From Planctomycetota bacterium (lineage in GTDB: Bacteria; Planctomycetota; UBA1135; GCA-002686595), in NCBI GenBank assembly GCA_020638835.1, contig JACKHV010000003.1, positions 372,001 through 436,000 of the forward strand: a stretch of 64,000 nucleotides of DNA. Direction: 5' to 3'. This document shows, piece after piece, positions 17,181 through 25,479 of this stretch. Every line of letters begins with the position of its first letter. The first letter of the stretch is position 1. The translations under genes and the position numbers were made by a program. A model generated the notes under the pieces. The model did no database searches and was not told the DNA's origin. It was given only the letters and a program-made list of their open reading frames with translations.

Positions 17181-18086
17181 ATGAAGCTCCTCTCCCGTCT
17201 CGTCCTGCTCGCAGCCTGCACCGCATGTCGCACCGCCGCGCCGCAACCGATCCCCGACGCGCCGCCCGAGTCCGCCGACTGGGTGCGCGCGGAGCCGGCC
17301 GAGGGCGGCGCCTACCTCGGCCTGGAAGCGCGCGAGAACGACAGCGGTCGGCTCGACGACCTGTTCTTCGAGGCCGGCGTGCGCGTCGTGCGGGTCGACC
17401 CGCACTCGCCGGCGGACGAAGCCGGCCTGCGCGCCGGCGACGTCGTGCTGTCGTACGACGGACAGGAACTGCTCGAGCCCGAGTCGCTCGACGCGCTCGT
17501 CGCGCGCGGAACGGCGCGCCAGCAAGTCACGCTCGAGGTGCAGCGCGACGACACGGTCTTCGAGGTGCCCGTCGTGCTGCGCGGGAAGACGGGGTCGGTG
17601 GAAGGGGACGTCGTCGTGCAGTCGCGCGTCGACCCGGTGCGCTCGCGCGCGCGCTGGCGGACCGAGGCGAACGGCGTGCGCCTCTTCGCCAGCGCCGACG
17701 ACGCGCCCTTCCCGTCGGCCGGCGTGCCGGTCGGTGCGGTCGTCACGGCGCTCGAAGGCAGGCCCGTCGCTTCCGCGCGCGAGTGGATCCGTCTGCTGCT
17801 CGCCGAAGAGCCCGGCGCGACGGTCGACGTCGCGTGGGTCGACGAAGGCGGATCGACGCACGAGACGGCGGTCGAGCTGCTCGACGTTCCGCGCCGCGTG
17901 ACGGGCTTCGGCATCCCGATCGTGACTCATTACGACCGCGACTTCGACGCGGACACGACCAGCTTCGTTCTGCTCGACCTCTACGTGATCAGCCTGTTCC
18001 GCTACACGCGCGAAGGGCAGGAGAAGGAGTGGCGCGTCCTGCGCTGGTTCCGCACCTCGACGGGCATCGGGGAACTCGCCGAATGA
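17181..18086 (+). CDS. PDZ-domain lipoprotein
   Basis: The product has 301 residues. The ATG at 17181 opens a short hydrophobic leader with a lipobox L10-A-A-C13, so lipidation is likely; a GTG one codon upstream is also possible. A PDZ domain spans about 45-135 (GLEARE..., VRVDPHSPADEAGLRAGDVVLSYDGQ). A second, weaker PDZ-like half follows (GVPVGAVVTALEGRPVAS, about 180-240). No protease catalytic domain is attached, so it probably acts as a peptide-binding adaptor in the envelope. It starts 8 bases after the permease and overlaps the next gene (ATGA). Confidence 0.82.
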   Translation: MKLLSRLVLLAACTACRTAAPQPIPDAPPESADWVRAEPAEGGAYLGLEARENDSGRLDDLFFEAGVRVVRVDPHSPADEAGLRAGDVVLSYDGQELLEPESLDALVARGTARQQVTLEVQRDDTVFEVPVVLRGKTGSVEGDVVVQSRVDPVRSRARWRTEANGVRLFASADDAPFPSAGVPVGAVVTALEGRPVASAREWIRLLLAEEPGATVDVAWVDEGGSTHETAVELLDVPRRVTGFGIPIVTHYDRDFDADTTSFVLLDLYVISLFRYTREGQEKEWRVLRWFRTSTGIGELAE

Positions 18087-19663
18087 TCCCCGCCCTCTGT
18101 CTGGCGCTCTCGCTCGGCGGCGCTTCCGGCTACGTCGACGCGTCGCTCGAGTTCGAGGGCGAGCTGCTCGACTTCCGCTTCGTCGACGTCGACCGGGACG
18201 GGCGGTCCGAGCTGGTCGTCGCGCTGCTGCAGCCCGACGGCCGGCGTCGCTTGCAAGTGCACGTGCAGAACGACCGCGGCTTCGAGGTGAAGTCCGCCCA
18301 CGAGGTCGACGTGCTCGAGGACGTGATCGCTTTCGGCTTCGGCGACGTGCGCGAGGAAGCGGGGTGCGAGTTGTTGCTGCTGACGCGCAGCGGCGCGTAC
18401 TCGTACTCGCTGCAGAAGAACGGCTACCGCGGCAACATCGCGCGCCTCGTCGACGCGCCGCTCTTGTACGACGTTCCCAGCCCGCGCGCGCTGCCGTACT
18501 GGCCGTACGTGCTCGAGGCGGCCGGCGGCGATCGCTTGTTGCTGCCCGAGCGCGAAGGCTTCGCGGTCTACGGTCCCTCGTCGCAGCCCGCCGCCGACCC
18601 GCAGCAGGCGAGCTACGTCCGCGTCACGGACTTCGGAGCCGGCGGCTTCACGCCGGCGGCGGGCGACGAGGCCGGGCCTGCCACGCGCGACCGCCGCGAC
18701 GACGAAGGCCAGGGTGACGGACGTCAGAAGATCCGCATCGCGCTCGGCGCGGCGACGAGCAGCCCCTTGCTCGGCGAACTCGACGCCGGCGACAGCCTGC
18801 TGACCGACTCCAAGTCCTACCGCGCGCCCGCGCTCGCCGACGTCGACGGGGACGGCACGAAGGACCTCGTGATGCTCACGGACGACGAGCTGCAGGTCTA
18901 CCTGTCGCGCGGCGGCAGCTTCCGCGGCGAGCCGGACCGTCGCGAAGCCTTCCCGGACTACTTGAAGACCGAAGGCGAGTCCGAGTCGCTCGTCCTGCGC
19001 CTCGAGGACCTCGACGGCGACGGCGATCCCGACATCCTCGGCACGGTCGAGAAGGAAGGCGACGGCTTCGAGGACTCCGACCTGCGCCTCCTGCTGCTGA
19101 TCAACGACGGCAAGCGTCTGCTGCCCGAGGTGCCGAACCAAGTGCTGCGCATCGAAGCCGCGGTGATGCGCGTCGAAGTGCTCGACGCGAACCACGACGG
19201 TCGTCCCGACCTCTCGCTGCGCAAGTTCAACCTGCCGTCGCTCGTCGAGACCGTGACCGGCCTCGAGTTCACGATGACCTACCTGCTGTTCCTCGGCGAG
19301 GACGCGCGCGATCGCGTCGTGGCGCGCAAGCCGGCGATGAAGCAGTCCGAGACCTTCGACGAGAACAGCGTCGCCGAGGTCTTGAAGTACCGCGTCTTCG
19401 AGCTGGACTGCGACGGGGACGAGTTGCCTGACGTCGTCGAAGTCGACTTGCAGGGTCGTATCGCGATCCGGCGCATGACCTTCGACTCGGGCTTCTTCAG
19501 CGGCGACACCTGGGAACTCGAGCGCGACCCGTGGCGGCGCTTCGACGTGCGCGGCGACATCCAACAGCTCGAGGTGCTCGACCTGAACGGCGACGGCTTG
19601 GGCGACGTCGTGAGCCGCGGACCGTCCGGATTGACGCTGCTCATGTCGCGGAGGGGACGCTGA
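18083..19663 (+). CDS. Exported FG-GAP/VCBS-like repeat protein
   Basis: The product has 526 residues. A short signal peptide (MIPALCLALSLGGASG) is followed by FG-GAP-like units with calcium-binding D-x-D-x-D-G loops: DVDRDGRSELVVAL, DVDGDGTKDLVML, DLDGDGDPDILGT, DANHDGRPDLSLR, DCDGDELPDVVEV, DLNGDGLGDVVSR. This pattern suggests a calcium-stabilised beta-propeller outside the cytoplasm. The start overlaps the PDZ gene stop and the stop shares a base with the next start (TGATG), so translation is probably coupled. The following gene encodes a paralogue with the same layout. Confidence 0.82.
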   Translation: MIPALCLALSLGGASGYVDASLEFEGELLDFRFVDVDRDGRSELVVALLQPDGRRRLQVHVQNDRGFEVKSAHEVDVLEDVIAFGFGDVREEAGCELLLLTRSGAYSYSLQKNGYRGNIARLVDAPLLYDVPSPRALPYWPYVLEAAGGDRLLLPEREGFAVYGPSSQPAADPQQASYVRVTDFGAGGFTPAAGDEAGPATRDRRDDEGQGDGRQKIRIALGAATSSPLLGELDAGDSLLTDSKSYRAPALADVDGDGTKDLVMLTDDELQVYLSRGGSFRGEPDRREAFPDYLKTEGESESLVLRLEDLDGDGDPDILGTVEKEGDGFEDSDLRLLLLINDGKRLLPEVPNQVLRIEAAVMRVEVLDANHDGRPDLSLRKFNLPSLVETVTGLEFTMTYLLFLGEDARDRVVARKPAMKQSETFDENSVAEVLKYRVFELDCDGDELPDVVEVDLQGRIAIRRMTFDSGFFSGDTWELERDPWRRFDVRGDIQQLEVLDLNGDGLGDVVSRGPSGLTLLMSRRGR

Positions 19664-21336
19664 TGCTCGCTGCACTCCTGCTCGCGATCCCGCCGACGTG
19701 CGTCGCGCTCCAAGCGGACGCGGAGCCCGCCTGGCGGCAGTACGCCGTCGAGATCCCCGGCGACGGAACGCGCCTCGCGCTGCGCGACGTGAACGGTGAC
19801 GGGCGCGCGGATCTCGTCGAGGTCGGCCCCGACGGCTTCCGCATCGCGCTGCAACAGACCGACGGCGGCTTCGACCCGGGAGCGCGTCCGCTCTTCGCCT
19901 GGCCCAGCTCGCACCTCGCGTGGTGCTTGGCCGACCTCTCGGGCGACGGCGTGATCGAACTCGTCACACTCTCGGCCGCGGGGGAGGTGACGTCGTACTC
20001 CGCCGGCGACGACGGCTTCGGCGCGGGCCGCAGCGTGTTGAAGAGCCAGAGCTACTTGCCGCACGGCGTGAACCGCATGGGCTTCGCGCGCGACGTCGAC
20101 GTCGATGGACGCCTCGACCTCGTGCTCCCCGGCTCGGGTAAGTACCGCATCCACCTCCAGCGCGAAGACGGCACCTTCGCCGACGCGCTCGAGATCGCCT
20201 TCGACGTCGACGTGCAGTACCGCGTCGGCGATCCGGAGTCGCTCGACGCGACCTTCGGCCAGACGCTGCGCGTCCCGTGGTTCCGCATCGAGGACGTCGA
20301 CGGCGACGGCACGAAGGACCTCGTCTCGCGCACCGAGGAACGCGTGGACTTTCACTTCGCGCAGCCGACGCTCTCCGCGACACCGACCTGGTCGCTCGAC
20401 CTCGAAGAGCTGGCGAAGTCGATCCCGAAGCGCGAAGGCGTCGACCTCGACAACCTGCTCGCGAACATCGACCTCGGCGTGCAGTACACGATCGAGGAAC
20501 TCGACGGGAAGGCGCCGCGCGACCTCGTGCTGCAGCTCGGCGGCACCGTGAAGGTCTACCTGGGCGGCTCGGCGCACGGCGTGCAGGAGCAGCCGAACCA
20601 GGTGCTCAAGATCTCGGGCAACCTGCTCGGCGTGCTGGTGCGCGACACGGACGGCGACGACCAGCCCGACCTGCAGCTCCTACGCGGCGACAAGGTCTCG
20701 CTCGGTCGCGTGCTGCGCTGGCTGATCCTGCCCGGCAGCCTCGACTTCGAGTTCTTCACCTACAAGAACACGAGCGGCGAGTTCAGCCGCAAGCCGACGC
20801 GCCGCAACACCGTCTCGCTCCAGATCCCGCGCCTGCTGTCGCTGCTCGACGAGGTCGAGGAACTCGAGGACGAGATCGACCGCCAACAGTCCGTTCCCGC
20901 GCGCCGCATCGACCTGACCGGCGACGGCGCGCGCAACGACGTCGTCGACATCGAGGGCGGCGAGCTGCTCTTCTTCGCCGACTGCGCGCCGTCGGAGGAC
21001 GAGGACAAGCTGCGCGGCTTCCGCACCGGCGACATGGAACAAGCGATGCGCGACCTCGTGCTCGACGACCTCGACCGCATGGAGGACGGCGAGACGAAGG
21101 TGATCGACATCGGCGACCTCGACACCTGGACCTACTCGCCCGGCGCCGCGCTGCGCGCCTCACGGCAATCGGCGAAGCCCGTGCTGCGGATCGCGACCGC
21201 CTACGAGGCGACCGAGGAAGTCACGATCCGCGTCACCGACCTCGACGGCGACGGAGCGGGGGACGTCGTGCTGTGGGCCGAGCGCGAGGGCGGGGGCTAC
21301 TTCGTCCAGTTGTTCGTGCTCGATCCGCCGCGCTGA
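19663..21336 (+). CDS. Exported FG-GAP/VCBS-like repeat protein (paralogue of upstream gene)
   Basis: The product has 557 residues. The ATG at 19663 overlaps the preceding stop and opens a signal peptide (MLAALLLAIPPTCVALQA). Calcium-loop motifs include DVNGDGRADLVEV, DLSGDGVIELVTL, DVDVDGRLDLVLP, DVDGDGTKDLVSR, DTDGDDQPDLQLL and DLDGDGAGDVVLW. Both this protein and its neighbour contain a NQVLKI/NQVLRI block followed by a central region, so they are likely ancient duplicates. It is the last gene of the ABC/PDZ/FG-GAP operon and converges with the DUF3604 gene. Confidence 0.82.
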   Translation: MLAALLLAIPPTCVALQADAEPAWRQYAVEIPGDGTRLALRDVNGDGRADLVEVGPDGFRIALQQTDGGFDPGARPLFAWPSSHLAWCLADLSGDGVIELVTLSAAGEVTSYSAGDDGFGAGRSVLKSQSYLPHGVNRMGFARDVDVDGRLDLVLPGSGKYRIHLQREDGTFADALEIAFDVDVQYRVGDPESLDATFGQTLRVPWFRIEDVDGDGTKDLVSRTEERVDFHFAQPTLSATPTWSLDLEELAKSIPKREGVDLDNLLANIDLGVQYTIEELDGKAPRDLVLQLGGTVKVYLGGSAHGVQEQPNQVLKISGNLLGVLVRDTDGDDQPDLQLLRGDKVSLGRVLRWLILPGSLDFEFFTYKNTSGEFSRKPTRRNTVSLQIPRLLSLLDEVEELEDEIDRQQSVPARRIDLTGDGARNDVVDIEGGELLFFADCAPSEDEDKLRGFRTGDMEQAMRDLVLDDLDRMEDGETKVIDIGDLDTWTYSPGAALRASRQSAKPVLRIATAYEATEEVTIRVTDLDGDGAGDVVLWAEREGGGYFVQLFVLDPPR

Positions 21337-21375
21337 TCGCGGGCGCGGTGCGCCGCGCGTGCTTCGAACAACGCC

Positions 21376-23268
21376 TCAGTCGCGCGGCGAGTACCAGATC
21401 GGTGAGGTGTAGGCGCGTTCGGTGACCGTCATCGGAACCTCCGCCGGCATCTCGATGCCGTAGCGCAGGGCTTCGTACGCGGTCCAGCGCGGCGTCGGGA
21501 TCTCGATCACGCGGACGTAGTAGAACGCGCTCTGGTCGGGATCGAAGTCAGGATCCTCCCAGACGCCGATCAGCTCGGGGGATCCGATGCTGTTGCTCCA
21601 CGTCGCCGTCGCCACGTCGACGGTGTTGCCGACGGACGGCAGCTTGCCGTCGGCACCGGGCGCGCGGTCGCCGGACCAGACCACGTCGTAGACCTGCTCG
21701 TGCGTCTCGCCGCCCGAGTCCAACCAACCCTTCACGATCTGGATGCGGTCGAGGTTCCCGCTGTACGGGTCCTTCATCGCGGCGACGAGGAAAGACGGTT
21801 TCGCGCCGTCGGCCGCGCGCTGCAGCTCGCCGCCCATCGGGACACCCTTCGCGTAGCCGGTCTTCGCGGGCAGCCGCGTCTCGGTGTCGGACGCGTCGAA
21901 GTCCCAGCCGCCGAAGAAGCGCACGACCATGCGCGAGCCGGTGGTGCCGTAGGTCTCCTTGCGCTTCATCGCGTCGAAGATCGACGCGCGCGTGTTCTCC
22001 GTCGCCCAGACGGCCGTGTAGCCGGCCGCGGCTTGCTGCCACCCCATGACGGTGAACTCGGGGTCGGGCGCCTCGATCACGACGTGTTCCCAGCGGTGCG
22101 GATCCGGCTCGACGCCGCTGTGCTTGCCGAAGAAGTTCTCTTCCTCCGCGGTGGTCAGCGCCGTGTGGCTGTCGGTGCCCGCGACCATGCCGTAGCGGAA
22201 CGGGTTGACGCCGAGCTTGCTCTCCAAGTAGAGGCCGGTCTTGAGGGCTTCGCGCACGTACTCGTACTTCAACATGTCCGGAGTCTTCGCCTCCGTGCCG
22301 TTGAGGTTCGAGCGGTCCCACGTCTCGAAGTCGGCGAACTCGTCGTTCGGCGACAGGAGCGGGTGCGCCTCCCCGTCGCCCTTGATCTGCGTGACTTCGA
22401 CGAGCGGTTCCATGCGCGCGCGCAGTTCCGCGAGCTCTCGCGTGTAGGGTTCGCCGTCGAAGGTCTGCACCGAGAACATGCGGCCGTTGCTCAGGTTCCC
22501 GTTGTGGGGGATGCAGAGCACTTCCGCGCCCGACTGCTTCTGGAAGGCGTCGAGCGCCATCCACAGGTCCTCGGGGTTCTGGCTGTCGAACTGCGAGAAC
22601 GGAATCGTCTGGTTGGCAGCCTGTGCGTCGCCGCGGAACAGCACGTTGCGGTTCAGGTTGTTGCCGCCCATCGTCGTGTACTCGTACCCGATGATCGCGG
22701 AGAAGCGCCCCGGTTCGTTGTAGCGGTCCGCCAGGTCCGTGTACTCGCGCCAAGCGTCCTTCACGATGCCGTCCGCCGTCATCGGCGGTTCCGGCTTGCT
22801 GAGCGAAGCGACAATCTCCATCGCGGCGGCGAAGGCTTCCGACTCGTCCCCGCTGGTCAGCATGTCGTACCAGCGCTTGCCTTGTTCCTGCGCGAGGATC
22901 TGCGGGTCGCCCTTCAGCAGCCTGGGCATCAACCCGTACATCGCCGCGTGGTCCGTGACGACGAGGAAGTCCAGCGGCCGCGAGAGCTTGACCTTCAAGC
23001 CGTGCGTGGTCGTCACTTCCTGACCGCGCGCGAAGCGCAGCGCGTCTTCCTGTCCCAGGCGACACATCGTGCCCGCGTCCACCGAGACCGCCGTGTGCAA
23101 GTGCGTGTCACCCCACAGCACCCGCGTCGGGAACTCGCGGCCCGCGTACGGCGAGAAGTTGTCCGCTTCGGCCTTCACGTCGCCGGGCTGCGGCGTCATG
23201 TCCTGCGCGAGGGCGCAGGTCGTCGAGCAGAGAACGGTGACGAACAGCGGAACGATGGAACCACCCAT
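21376..23268 (-). CDS. Exported DUF3604-family protein
   Basis: The product has 630 residues. A signal peptide (about 1-21, CALAQ) is preceded by AAAGAGG about 11 bases before the ATG. A PHP-like metal-binding start, WGDTHLHTAVSVDAG (H56, H58), and VVTDHAAM (D106, H107) match the DUF3604 family. GTDSHTAL and the C-terminal ERAYTSPIWYSPRD are further landmarks. The frame is open through the upstream tRNA to 23457, but that part is tRNA sequence and not protein. DUF3604 proteins are thought to be metal-dependent hydrolases of unknown substrate; the activity here is inferred from motifs only. Confidence 0.88.
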   Translation of the reverse strand: MGGSIVPLFVTVLCSTTCALAQDMTPQPGDVKAEADNFSPYAGREFPTRVLWGDTHLHTAVSVDAGTMCRLGQEDALRFARGQEVTTTHGLKVKLSRPLDFLVVTDHAAMYGLMPRLLKGDPQILAQEQGKRWYDMLTSGDESEAFAAAMEIVASLSKPEPPMTADGIVKDAWREYTDLADRYNEPGRFSAIIGYEYTTMGGNNLNRNVLFRGDAQAANQTIPFSQFDSQNPEDLWMALDAFQKQSGAEVLCIPHNGNLSNGRMFSVQTFDGEPYTRELAELRARMEPLVEVTQIKGDGEAHPLLSPNDEFADFETWDRSNLNGTEAKTPDMLKYEYVREALKTGLYLESKLGVNPFRYGMVAGTDSHTALTTAEEENFFGKHSGVEPDPHRWEHVVIEAPDPEFTVMGWQQAAAGYTAVWATENTRASIFDAMKRKETYGTTGSRMVVRFFGGWDFDASDTETRLPAKTGYAKGVPMGGELQRAADGAKPSFLVAAMKDPYSGNLDRIQIVKGWLDSGGETHEQVYDVVWSGDRAPGADGKLPSVGNTVDVATATWSNSIGSPELIGVWEDPDFDPDQSAFYYVRVIEIPTPRWTAYEALRYGIEMPAEVPMTVTERAYTSPIWYSPRD

Positions 23269-23375
23269 GTCGACGAACCTCTTTCGGTTTGCGGGAAGCG
23301 AGCGCGCGCGGCGCGTGCTCGCCGATGATAGCGCGGCCCGGCGAACCGTGTCGTGCCCGGCAGGCGGCGGGAGCA

Positions 23376-23463
23376 TGGCGGAGGCGAGAGGATTCGAACC
23401 CCTGAGGACTTGCGCCCTGGCGGTTTTCAAAACCGCTGCATTCAGCCGCTCTGCCACGCCTCC
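23376..23463 (-). tRNA. tRNA-Ser (anticodon UGA)
   Basis: The minus strand folds as a class II tRNA: acceptor GGAGGCG/CGCCTCC, D-arm GCAGAGCGGCTGAATGC, anticodon stem GCGGT/ACCGC around the loop TTTGAAA (anticodon TGA), variable stem AGGGC-GCAA-GTCCT, and T-arm AGGGG-TTCGAAT-CCTCT. Discriminator G is followed by an encoded CCA. A decayed copy of its 5' half lies about 1.8 kb away at 25193-25236. Confidence 0.93.
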
Positions 23464-23663
23464 GCTCGGGGCGGGGAGTCTAAGGGCGAGCCCGGAAGGC
23501 TGGCAAGCGCAGGGTGAGCGGCGGCCCAGGACACGAGGCTCGCTCCGTGGACGTCCCGGACTCGGTGAACCTCGTCAGCACGGACCTCCGCGTACAATGT
23601 GGTCCGCGACGACTCCCCGTCGCGACTCGCCCGCGGCCACTCACCTTCGTCGGAGGGAGTTCC

Positions 23664-24245
23664 ATGCGACGCAATCGACGCCACGGCCCGCTCTTCTCGA
23701 TCTCGCTGCTCGCGTTCTTCGGACTGGGGATCGGGCTCCATTCCCTCACGCAGGTCGATGAGGCTGCGTCCTCGCTGAAGCTCGAGAGCCGGCTGGTCCG
23801 GATCCACGCGGCTGACTTCGTGCTGACGAAGCAGCCGCCGGAGAACGGCGCGCTCCTCGTCGTTCGTCCCCCCAGGGAGGGGGAGACGGGGGCGACCAGA
23901 GAACTGACGGAGTCCCTGGCCGGCTTCGAGGCCGAGTCCCCGGCCGGCCGCAAGATCACGTACGGATTCGGCTTCGAGTTTCGCGAGCTACGCTGGCGGC
24001 GCGATCAGCGCGCCGAAGCGGTCGTCTTCGAGGTGTTGGCGTCCTACGACTCGTGCACGGGAGAGCGCGCCGTCGAGATCCTCCGCCATGAGTCGAACGT
24101 CCGCCTCGATGGCGACGAGTTGGTCTTCGATCTCTCCGTCGTGATCCAAGAGTCGAAGCCGTGGAAGGAACGCTGGATCGGTCGCATCGGCCGGATGGAC
24201 GATCCGATCGAGGCCTTCGTCGGTGGCGAGGTCGAGGAGCGCTAG
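23664..24245 (+). CDS. Hypothetical membrane-anchored or exported protein
   Basis: The product has 193 residues. The ATG at 23664 follows GGAGGGAG at a good distance; the longer frame from 23514 has no support. The N-terminus is basic (MRRNRRHG) with a hydrophobic segment about 9-28 (LFSISLLAFFGLGIGLHSL), acting as anchor or uncleaved signal. The remainder is soluble, contains a single cysteine (SCTGERA) and ends in an acidic tail (GGEVEER). No family is recognised. It precedes the first of the two 5'-identical paralogues by 76 bases. Confidence 0.72.
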   Translation: MRRNRRHGPLFSISLLAFFGLGIGLHSLTQVDEAASSLKLESRLVRIHAADFVLTKQPPENGALLVVRPPREGETGATRELTESLAGFEAESPAGRKITYGFGFEFRELRWRRDQRAEAVVFEVLASYDSCTGERAVEILRHESNVRLDGDELVFDLSVVIQESKPWKERWIGRIGRMDDPIEAFVGGEVEER

Positions 24246-24321
24246 GGACGCGGCAAGCTATCGGCGTCGCGCTCTTCGTCGACGCGCAGGACTCACCGAT
24301 CGAACTGTTGAAGGAGGAACC

Positions 24322-24522
24322 ATGAAGCTCGCATCCATCGCCCTCTTGCTCGGGGGCACGGCGTTGGGGACGCAGATCGCTGGCGGAGAGGTGCACGAAG
24401 AGCTGCACACCAAGCGCCTGGTCATGCACTCGGAGGACGGTGCCCGTACGGCGACGATCACTTCGGAGCGCGCTGGGCTCTTGATCGCGGTTGGCGACGA
24501 GGAGTCGCTGACCCGGGCCGAG
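24322..24522 (+). repeat. Near-identical 201-base direct repeat, copy 1
   Basis: The first 201 coding bases match 27816-28016 with about four differences by eye, all synonymous. Outside this block the two genes diverge sharply, apart from a short conserved 3' end. Confidence 0.85.
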
Positions 24523-24927
24523 TTCCGGCTCAGGCCGGAGGTGCACAGCTGGTGGTTGAGCTTCGGGCACGAGTCCGGAGCGGAATTCGCGGTCGAGCTG
24601 AAGCCCGGAGGCGCGAACCAGCATCTCGCAGCCGGCAAGGGATCTGCGGTGGCTGCCATGAGCGCGTGGGACTTCGATGACCCCGGTGGAAGCGCGTTCG
24701 TGCAGTTTCACCCCGGCGGAGACGCCGTTCCTGGAGAGGCGTGCTCCATCGGTGTCGATAGCGGTGCGCTGAGCGAGGTGGGGCCCTCCGGGTACTTGAG
24801 GCTCAGGCGGCAGGTCGAGATTGACAACTCTCATCCCGATCAGTTGGACAAGCTCTGGGTGAATGTCCTGCAGATCAGTGGGGATCAGCGCTCCCTCGTC
24901 AGCCCCTGGGTCGAGAAGCCCCGCTGA
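24322..24927 (+). CDS. Small exported protein, member of a duplicated pair
   Basis: The product has 201 residues and starts at an ATG preceded by AAGGAGGAACC. An N-terminal signal-like segment (MKLASIALLLGGTALGTQIAGG) leads to EVHEELHTKRLVMHSEDG and a probable all-beta body. Residues 1-67 equal those of the protein at 27816. The middle diverges, and the C-terminus (ILQISGD...LVSPWVEKPR) is again shared. The LHTKRLVM...DGAR motif resembles the LRTRRLEV...DGQP of the protein at 14291. Function unknown. Confidence 0.78.
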   Translation: MKLASIALLLGGTALGTQIAGGEVHEELHTKRLVMHSEDGARTATITSERAGLLIAVGDEESLTRAEFRLRPEVHSWWLSFGHESGAEFAVELKPGGANQHLAAGKGSAVAAMSAWDFDDPGGSAFVQFHPGGDAVPGEACSIGVDSGALSEVGPSGYLRLRRQVEIDNSHPDQLDKLWVNVLQISGDQRSLVSPWVEKPR

Positions 24928-25479
24928 CTGCTGCCACGTGCCCCCCGCGCAGAGCTGGTATGTCGTTAGGACTTCCGCAACGGTGACTCGGGCAAGCTGA
25001 GCGCCGTCAGCAAACGGGCTCGGGGTGCGGGGGTGCCTCGTGTGCAGCGCCGCTGGTTTGCAGCGCTCTGAACGCGAGACGGGCGCCAACCCGTGGACGC
25101 GAGGTTGCACGGGCGTGTGCACACCTGTGTCTACGACGCCCCCCGAAGAGCCCGAGAATCGCCACTCACGACCTCGTAGTGCGTGGGGCGTTCCGGTCTT
25201 CAAGACCGCTGCATTCAGCCGCTTTGCTACGGCTCCCTCGGCTGGGGAGTCTAGCGGGCAGGCGCGATGGGCCGCAAGCTATGGGGAGCGCTTGCACGGC
25301 CGTCGTGTCGAGCGGGCACCGTACACACCAGCGTGTACAGCGCTTCGGGGCGGCGTGGTTGCCCGAGGGGCGGAGGTCTTCGGCGCGCTCCGGAACCTGA
25401 TCGACCTCTCCGCGTTGGACGGAGCCACGGCGACCGCGACGGTGCGGAGCCGCTGAGTCGAGTTGCTGGAGAGTCCGCC
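24928..25479. other. 552-bp non-coding stretch with tRNA-Ser remnant
   Basis: There is no supported gene. It contains the decayed tRNA-Ser half (25193-25236) and, just beyond it, GGGGAGTCTA at 25244-25253, which also follows the intact tRNA-Ser. A small hairpin lies at 25321-25338 (GTACAC with GTGTAC), and a ribosome binding site for the next gene sits near 25467-25473 (GGAGAG). The open frame running through it translates tRNA sequence and is rejected. Confidence 0.6.
25193..25236 (-). pseudogene. Decayed 5' half of a tRNA-Ser(UGA) gene
   Basis: Read on the minus strand this is acceptor GGAGCCG, a D-arm GCAAAGCGGCTGAATGC and an anticodon arm GCGGT-CTTGAAG-ACCG with UGA, closely matching the intact tRNA-Ser at 23376-23463. 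The variable arm, T-arm and 3' acceptor strand are absent. Two changes in the anticodon loop-stem junction are complementary to each other, but the outermost stem pair is lost. The flank after the 5' end is also shared with the intact gene. Confidence 0.8.

Noticed and set aside
23269..23457. N-terminal extension of the DUF3604 protein
   Set aside because: The extension would translate the tRNA-Ser gene (AERLNAAVLKTA is a typical translated tRNA-Ser). The ATG at 23268 with signal peptide and ribosome binding site is better.
25321..25338. Hairpin GTACAC...GTGTAC as a possible operator
   Set aside because: A 6-bp inverted repeat is expected by chance in this much sequence, and no regulator gene is near.
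25025..25456. 143-codon plus-strand open frame
   Set aside because: It includes translated tRNA-Ser remnant sequence (VFKTAAFSRFAT) and has no ribosome binding site or family resemblance.
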